From assembly GCA_027019085.1 (NCBI GenBank), contig JALUXG010000039.1, forward strand, positions 62,001 to 126,000: 64,000 nucleotides of DNA, read 5' to 3'. Position 1 is the stretch's first letter. Every line of letters starts with the position of its first letter. This DNA comes from Rhodanobacteraceae bacterium. Lineage in GTDB: Bacteria; Pseudomonadota; Gammaproteobacteria; Xanthomonadales; Rhodanobacteraceae. Shown here piece after piece: positions 60,062 to 64,000 of this stretch. Position numbers and translations under genes: made by a program. Below the pieces are notes generated by a model. The model had not been told where the DNA came from. It did no database searches and was given only the letters and a program-made list of their open reading frames with translations.

Positions 60062-60541
60062 ATGAACGTGTTCTCGCACAAACCGCATCACCATGACCAC
60101 GATGCCGAGCAGTTCGTGGCCAAGGTTGTGCGCGCCAGCCGCGAACGCGGCCTGCGGTTGACCCCGTTGCGCCGTGAAGTGCTGGAGCTGGTCGCGGCCT
60201 CGGCCAAGCCGGTCAAGGCCTATGACCTTCTCGACAGCCTGCGCGAGCACCACGGCAACGCGGCGCCGCCGACGGTCTACCGGGCACTGGACTTCCTGCT
60301 TGAACACGGGTTCATCCACAAGCTCGAATCCATCAATGCCTACGTGCATTGCCCGCACCCGGCCCAGTCCCACCAGGTCCCGTTCCTCATCTGTGACCGC
60401 TGCAACAGCGCCTTCGAGGTCTGCGACGAGCGCGTGGCCGAACTGATTGCGGCCCAGGCCCGGGCACTCGGCTTCACGCCGCAGGACCAGACCCTCGAAG
60501 TGCACGGTCTGTGCCGGGACTGCCAGTCCGGTCGGAAGTAG
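60062..60541 (+). CDS. zur: Zinc uptake regulator Zur (Fur family)
   Basis: This 159-residue zinc-responsive repressor has a winged helix at about 20-90 (RLTPLRREVLELVAASAKPV, PPTVYRALDFLLEHGFIHKLE) and a metal-binding C-terminal domain. The structural zinc site cysteines are CDRC (about 117-120) and CRDC (about 152-155), the pattern of Zur rather than Fur. An His-rich N-terminus (KPHHHDHD) is unusual. A Zur box lies downstream at 60597. Confidence 0.92.
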   Translation: MNVFSHKPHHHDHDAEQFVAKVVRASRERGLRLTPLRREVLELVAASAKPVKAYDLLDSLREHHGNAAPPTVYRALDFLLEHGFIHKLESINAYVHCPHPAQSHQVPFLICDRCNSAFEVCDERVAELIAAQARALGFTPQDQTLEVHGLCRDCQSGRK

Positions 60542-60596
60542 CGAGATGTGCCTGGTGCGGCCTTGCAGGGACGGGTGCCTGCTTGCCTGCAGGTTT

Positions 60597-60609
60597 GTTA
60601 TACTGTAAC
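60597..60609. promoter_or_regulatory. Zur box before the MerC-like gene
   Basis: GTTATACTGTAAC matches the Zur consensus GTTATANTATAAC except for one base, within a larger TTGTTA...TAACAA inverted repeat (60595-60611). TATACT inside it looks like a -10, so Zur binding would block transcription of the next gene. It lies 52 bases before the MerC-like start. Confidence 0.8.
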
Positions 60610-60661
60610 AATTCCACCGCGGCCGTTCCTTCGCCGCGCCTGTTGCATGAGAGCCTGTCCG

Positions 60662-61108
60662 ATGTCCGTACGATCCGATGTGGTGATGGAAACCCCGGCC
60701 CCGCCGGTCCGGCGCTGGTGGTCGCTGGCCGACCGTCTGGGGGCCACTGCGTCGTTCCTTTGCGCCATCCACTGCGCCTTGTTGCCCTTCGTGATCGCCG
60801 CCCTTCCGCTGCTGGGCCTGGAATTTCTTGCCGATCACACCTTCGAGCGGGTGTTCGTGCTGTTTGCCGCGGCACTGGCCACCACCACCCTGGTCACCGG
60901 CTATCGTCGGCACGCCTATCGCCTGCCGTTGTATCTGGCTGTCCCGGGCCTGGCATTGCTGGTGCTCGGGGTGACGGCAGTGGATCTGGACACGCAGGTG
61001 GTCCTGCACAGCATCATGGTGACCTGTGGCGGGTTGCTGGTCGCCAGCGGCCATGCCGTCAATCTTCGCCTGACCCATCGCTGCGGCGGGGTTTGCAGGA
61101 CATCCTGA
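60662..61108 (+). CDS. MerC domain membrane protein, Zur-controlled
   Basis: This 148-residue protein has four membrane segments and the MerC pattern, with the metal-binding Cys-x-x-His-Cys motif CAIHCALLPFVIAALPLL in the first helix (about 33-52) and a C-terminal Cys cluster (HRCGGVC). MerC proteins import metal ions; here the Zur box upstream points to zinc, or to a role in zinc starvation, rather than mercury. No merR or merA is nearby. I chose the ATG at 60662; the open frame reaches back through the Zur box without a start signal. Confidence 0.85.
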   Translation: MSVRSDVVMETPAPPVRRWWSLADRLGATASFLCAIHCALLPFVIAALPLLGLEFLADHTFERVFVLFAAALATTTLVTGYRRHAYRLPLYLAVPGLALLVLGVTAVDLDTQVVLHSIMVTCGGLLVASGHAVNLRLTHRCGGVCRTS

Positions 61109-61194
61109 ATGCCCTGCGCCGAAGGGCTGGGCAGCGATGGGCGCATGGCACTACCATGGACCCGTTCCCGTCATGCCAGATGCAAGGAGAAATC

Positions 61195-61332
61195 ATGGGC
61201 AAGGGTGACATGCGTACCCGCAAGGGCAAGATCTATCGCGGTTCCCACGGCCGGACCCGCCCCGGCAAGAAAGTGGCCGCTGCCCCGGCTTCGCCGAAGA
61301 AGCCGGGACGCAAGACAGCACGCGGCAAGTGA
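61195..61332 (+). CDS. 30S ribosomal protein THX family
   Basis: This 45-residue basic protein begins MGKGDMRTRKGKIYRGSHG, the THX family signature, and ends in a Lys/Pro/Ala-rich tail. In Thermus the Thx peptide sits in the head of the 30S subunit. AAGGAGA lies 5 bases before the ATG. Its length and the match are convincing despite small size. Confidence 0.9.
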   Translation: MGKGDMRTRKGKIYRGSHGRTRPGKKVAAAPASPKKPGRKTARGK

Positions 61333-61347
61333 TGGCTCGAAACAGAC

Positions 61348-61383
61348 ATACAGGAAACCCCGCTGCGGCGGGGTTTCCTGTAT
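61348..61383. terminator. Terminator after the THX gene
   Basis: A perfect 16-bp stem (61348-61363 with 61368-61383, loop TGCG) is rich in GC at its centre (CCCCGC/GCGGGG). It is the longest perfect hairpin in the window. No T tract follows on the plus strand beyond TTTCC within the stem, so it may act in both directions. Confidence 0.7.
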
Positions 61384-61447
61384 CCGGCGGAACTGCTCCG
61401 GCGGCAGGATAGAACGCGCATGGTGCGCTCGTCTGCGATGACAGGCC

Positions 61448-63073
61448 ATGAACGAAGCTGAGACCCTCGACTACGTCGTCATCGGTTCGGGATTTGGCGG
61501 CAGCGTGTGTGCGCTGCGTCTGAGCGAGAAGGGATACCGGGTTGCCGTGCTGGAAGCCGGTCGTCGCTGGAATGCCGATGACTTCCCGCAGAGCAACTGG
61601 TCGCTGCGACGCTGGATTTGGCGACCGGGTCTTGGGCTGCGCGGCTTCTTCAACATCCGTTTCTTTCGTCATGTCACGGTCCTGCACGGTCAGGCCGTGG
61701 GCGGCGGCTCGATTACCTATGCCGGGACCTTGCTGGTGCCTCCGGATACCGTGTGGTCGCAGGGCAGCTGGGCGGGACTGGAGGACTGGGTCACGCTGAT
61801 GCCCGGGCATTTCCGCACCGCGCAGCGCATGCTCGGCGTCGGCACCAACCGCAGACCGGGCGAGGCCGACCGCCGGCTCGCGCGCATGGCCGCTGCCGCG
61901 GGCTTCGGCGACCGTTACCGCCTGACCGAAGTCGGTGTGTATTTCGGCGATCCGGACACGCCTCCCGGCGCGGTCCACCACGATCCCTATTTCGACGGCG
62001 AGGGCCCTCCGCGTCGTACCTGTATCGCTTGCGGCGGCTGCATGATGGGCTGTCGCCACGGCGCCAAGAACACGCTGGACCTCAATTACCTGCACCTGGC
62101 CGAACGGCGTGGTGTACAGGTCATGGCGGAAACCAGGGTGAGCGCGATCCGTCCCCGGGGAGCCGATGATGGTTCGCAGGGCTATCGGATCAAGGCCGTC
62201 CATCGCGGAAGAAAGCTGCACCTGCAAGCCCGTGGCGTGGTGCTGGCGGCCGGATCCCTGGGCACCCAGGAGCTGCTGCTGCGCATGCGCGAGGACGGTT
62301 CGCTGCCGTGCCTGTCACCGCGTGTCGGTTGCGATGTGCGCACCAACGCCGAATCGCTGATCGGCGTGCGCTATCCCGGAACCAAGGTCGACCTGTCTCG
62401 CGGGGTAGCCATCGGTTCGGGCGTCCATCTCGATGACGGACGCACGCACATCGAAGCCACGCGCTATCCGCGCGGTGCGGATGCCATGGGCCTGTTGCTG
62501 ACCGTGATGGTTCGCGGTGACACCCACTGGCGGCGCATCGGGCGCTGGGTGGCCACGCTGGCCGGTCAGCTGGTTCGCCACCCGTGGCGCACCCTGCGCA
62601 GCGTGCAGCCATTCGGTTTCGCCCGCGAGACCATCATTTTCCTGTGCATGCAGACGCAGGACGCGACCTTGCGCATGCGCCTGGCGAGACGCGTCTGGTG
62701 GCCGTTCCGCAAGCGTCTGGTCACCGAGGGGGCGAAGGTACCCACCTGCATTCCCGAGGCCAACGCCTTTGCCGAGGCCGGGGCACGGCTTACGGGGGGT
62801 GTCGCCGGCACCAGTATCGGCGAGATCATGTTCGATGTGCCGATGACCGCCCACCTGATGGGAGGTGCCGTCATGGGGGCCGATCCGGACAAGGGCGTGT
62901 GCGACAGTCGCTGCCGCGTATTCGGTTACCGCAATCTGTACGTGTGCGACGGTTCGGTGCTTTCCTCCAACCTGGGCGTCAATCCCAGCCTTGCCATCAC
63001 GGCCCTGGCCGAGCATGCGATGAGCCATGTGCCGCCACGTGAGGGCGTCCCGGTCAGTTCGCGGGATGGGTGA
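61448..63073 (+). CDS. GMC family oxidoreductase with a Cys cluster
   Basis: This 541-residue FAD enzyme has the dinucleotide motif [20 protein letters not shown] at residues 11-30 and the GMC C-terminal region with [20 protein letters not shown] and ITALAEHA. It is similar to the cholesterol oxidase branch. A four-Cys cluster, Cys192-x2-Cys195-x2-Cys198-x3-Cys202 ([11 protein letters not shown]), is inserted before the substrate region and could hold an Fe-S centre, as in some GMC enzymes. Substrate is unknown. Its last 20 bases overlap hutI on the other strand. Confidence 0.88.
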   Translation: MNEAETLDYVVIGSGFGGSVCALRLSEKGYRVAVLEAGRRWNADDFPQSNWSLRRWIWRPGLGLRGFFNIRFFRHVTVLHGQAVGGGSITYAGTLLVPPDTVWSQGSWAGLEDWVTLMPGHFRTAQRMLGVGTNRRPGEADRRLARMAAAAGFGDRYRLTEVGVYFGDPDTPPGAVHHDPYFDGEGPPRRTCIACGGCMMGCRHGAKNTLDLNYLHLAERRGVQVMAETRVSAIRPRGADDGSQGYRIKAVHRGRKLHLQARGVVLAAGSLGTQELLLRMREDGSLPCLSPRVGCDVRTNAESLIGVRYPGTKVDLSRGVAIGSGVHLDDGRTHIEATRYPRGADAMGLLLTVMVRGDTHWRRIGRWVATLAGQLVRHPWRTLRSVQPFGFARETIIFLCMQTQDATLRMRLARRVWWPFRKRLVTEGAKVPTCIPEANAFAEAGARLTGGVAGTSIGEIMFDVPMTAHLMGGAVMGADPDKGVCDSRCRVFGYRNLYVCDGSVLSSNLGVNPSLAITALAEHAMSHVPPREGVPVSSRDG

Positions 63074-64000
63074 CCGGCCGGCCTCCGGCGTAGACCTGCT
63101 GCACCAGGTCACCGCCGATCCAGTAGACCAGCTCGGCGGGCGTGCGCACCTTCCACAGCACCAGGTCGGCGCGCTGGCCGGGCACCAGCGTGCCGCGGTC
63201 TGCAAGACCCAGGGCGCGTGCTGCATGTGCGGTGATGCCGCGCAGTGCCTCGTCGGGCGTCAGGCGGAACAGGGTGCAGGCCATGTTCGCCGCCAGCCGC
63301 AGCGAGCGCACAGGCGCGGAGCCGGGGTTGAGATCGGTGGCCACGGCCATCGGGACACCGTGCCTGCGCAGTGCATCGATTGGCGGACGTCGTGTTTCGC
63401 GCAGGGCGTAGAAGGCTCCCGGCAGCAACACGGCAACGGTGCCGGCACTTGCCATGGCGCGTACGCCGCGTTCGCTCAGATATTCCAGGTGATCGGCTGA
63501 CAGGCCGCCGTATTGTGCGGTGAGCGCGGCACCGTCCTGGTCGGACAATTGTTCGGCATGCAGTTTCACCGGCAGGCCCAGCGTGCGCGCCTTCGCGAAC
63601 AGAAGCTGCACCTGTTCGCGGGAAAAACCGATGGTGTCGCAAAACGCGTCCACGGCATCGACCAGGCCTTCCCCGGCCAGGGTTGGCAGCATGTCCTCGC
63701 ATACGTGGCGGACATAGCCGTCGGCATCACCGGCAAATTGGGGCGGCAGCGCGTGCAGGCCGAGGAAGCTGGTGCGCACGGTGATGCCGAGATGCTCGCC
63801 TATGCGTCGAGCCACTCTCAACATGCGCCGTTCGCCAGGCAGGTCCAGGCCGTACCCGGACTTGATCTCCAGCGTGGTCACGCCGTCGTCGAGCAGATCG
63901 CGTGCGCGCGGCAGGGCCTGGGACAGCAGGGCATCCTCGTCGGCGGCGCGGGTGGCGTGCACGGTGGAGAGAATGCCACCGCCGGCCCGCGCGATGTCGG
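63054..64000 (-). CDS. hutI: Imidazolonepropionase, 5' end outside the window
   Basis: This metal-dependent amidohydrolase opens 4-imidazolone-5-propionate in histidine degradation. The 3' part is visible; the start lies beyond 64000. The frame remains open to the window end (GGGILSTV, then [25 protein letters not shown] with metal His, and [14 protein letters not shown] with metal Asp). The end overlaps the GMC oxidoreductase gene by 20 bases, a convergent arrangement. Confidence 0.95.
   Translation of the reverse strand, partial: DIARAGGGILSTVHATRAADEDALLSQALPRARDLLDDGVTTLEIKSGYGLDLPGERRMLRVARRIGEHLGITVRTSFLGLHALPPQFAGDADGYVRHVCEDMLPTLAGEGLVDAVDAFCDTIGFSREQVQLLFAKARTLGLPVKLHAEQLSDQDGAALTAQYGGLSADHLEYLSERGVRAMASAGTVAVLLPGAFYALRETRRPPIDALRRHGVPMAVATDLNPGSAPVRSLRLAANMACTLFRLTPDEALRGITAHAARALGLADRGTLVPGQRADLVLWKVRTPAELVYWIGGDLVQQVYAGGRPVTHPAN

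Overview
The window is high-GC DNA from a gammaproteobacterium, most likely a member of the Xanthomonadales/Lysobacterales (Rhodanobacteraceae or Xanthomonadaceae). The evidence is the product set and gene order: metG next to an Mrp-type ATPase and dcd; rimO; aroC-asd-fimV-truA-trpF followed by trpB-trpA-accD; an rnfB-like gene overlapping nth; gcvP behind a tandem glycine riboswitch. The species is not identifiable by reading alone.

Positions 1 to about 10.3 kb are an accessory region of defence and toxin-antitoxin type genes. In order it holds the 3' part of a type I restriction hsdR, a DUF3883 nuclease-like gene, a DUF3800 fragment, a class II Fic protein, a small NucS-like nuclease, a second Fic protein facing a 61-residue convergent gene that looks leaderless, a broken SEC-C gene, an orphan XRE antitoxin-like gene, an AbrB/MazE-Doc pair and a HipB-HipA pair. 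There are three Fic/Doc-fold proteins and one HipA kinase within 10 kb. Several of these genes have palindromic operators upstream. Two gene remnants suggest repeated insertion and decay. No integrase, transposase or att site was seen.

From about 10.6 kb the window is mostly core genome. It contains a membrane diguanylate cyclase; gcvP with its riboswitch; a VOC protein; tRNA-Leu(CAG); rnr-rlmB; the phosphate operon pstS-pstC-pstA-pstB-phoU; fmdB-like, rnt and a secreted protein; an OprP/OprO-like porin; nth-rnfB; metG; DUF2147; apbC/mrp; dcd; rimO; greB; a membrane/TPR protein; an MltD-like transglycosylase; psd; prmB; aroC; asd; fimV; truA; trpF; a racemase; a LysR regulator; a PAS-GAF-GGDEF protein; trpBA; accD; an AraC regulator; gltX; zur; a MerC-like gene; ribosomal protein THX; a GMC oxidoreductase; and the 3' part of hutI.

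Three regulatory links can be read directly. Near-consensus Pho boxes (7-4-7 spacing) lie upstream of pstS and upstream of the porin, so both are probably induced by phosphate starvation. A near-perfect Zur box lies between zur and the MerC-like membrane gene. A two-aptamer glycine riboswitch precedes gcvP. The best candidates for new biology are the Fic / NucS-like nuclease / Fic block with its convergent small gene (4.0-6.55 kb) and the DUF3883 gene immediately behind hsdR.
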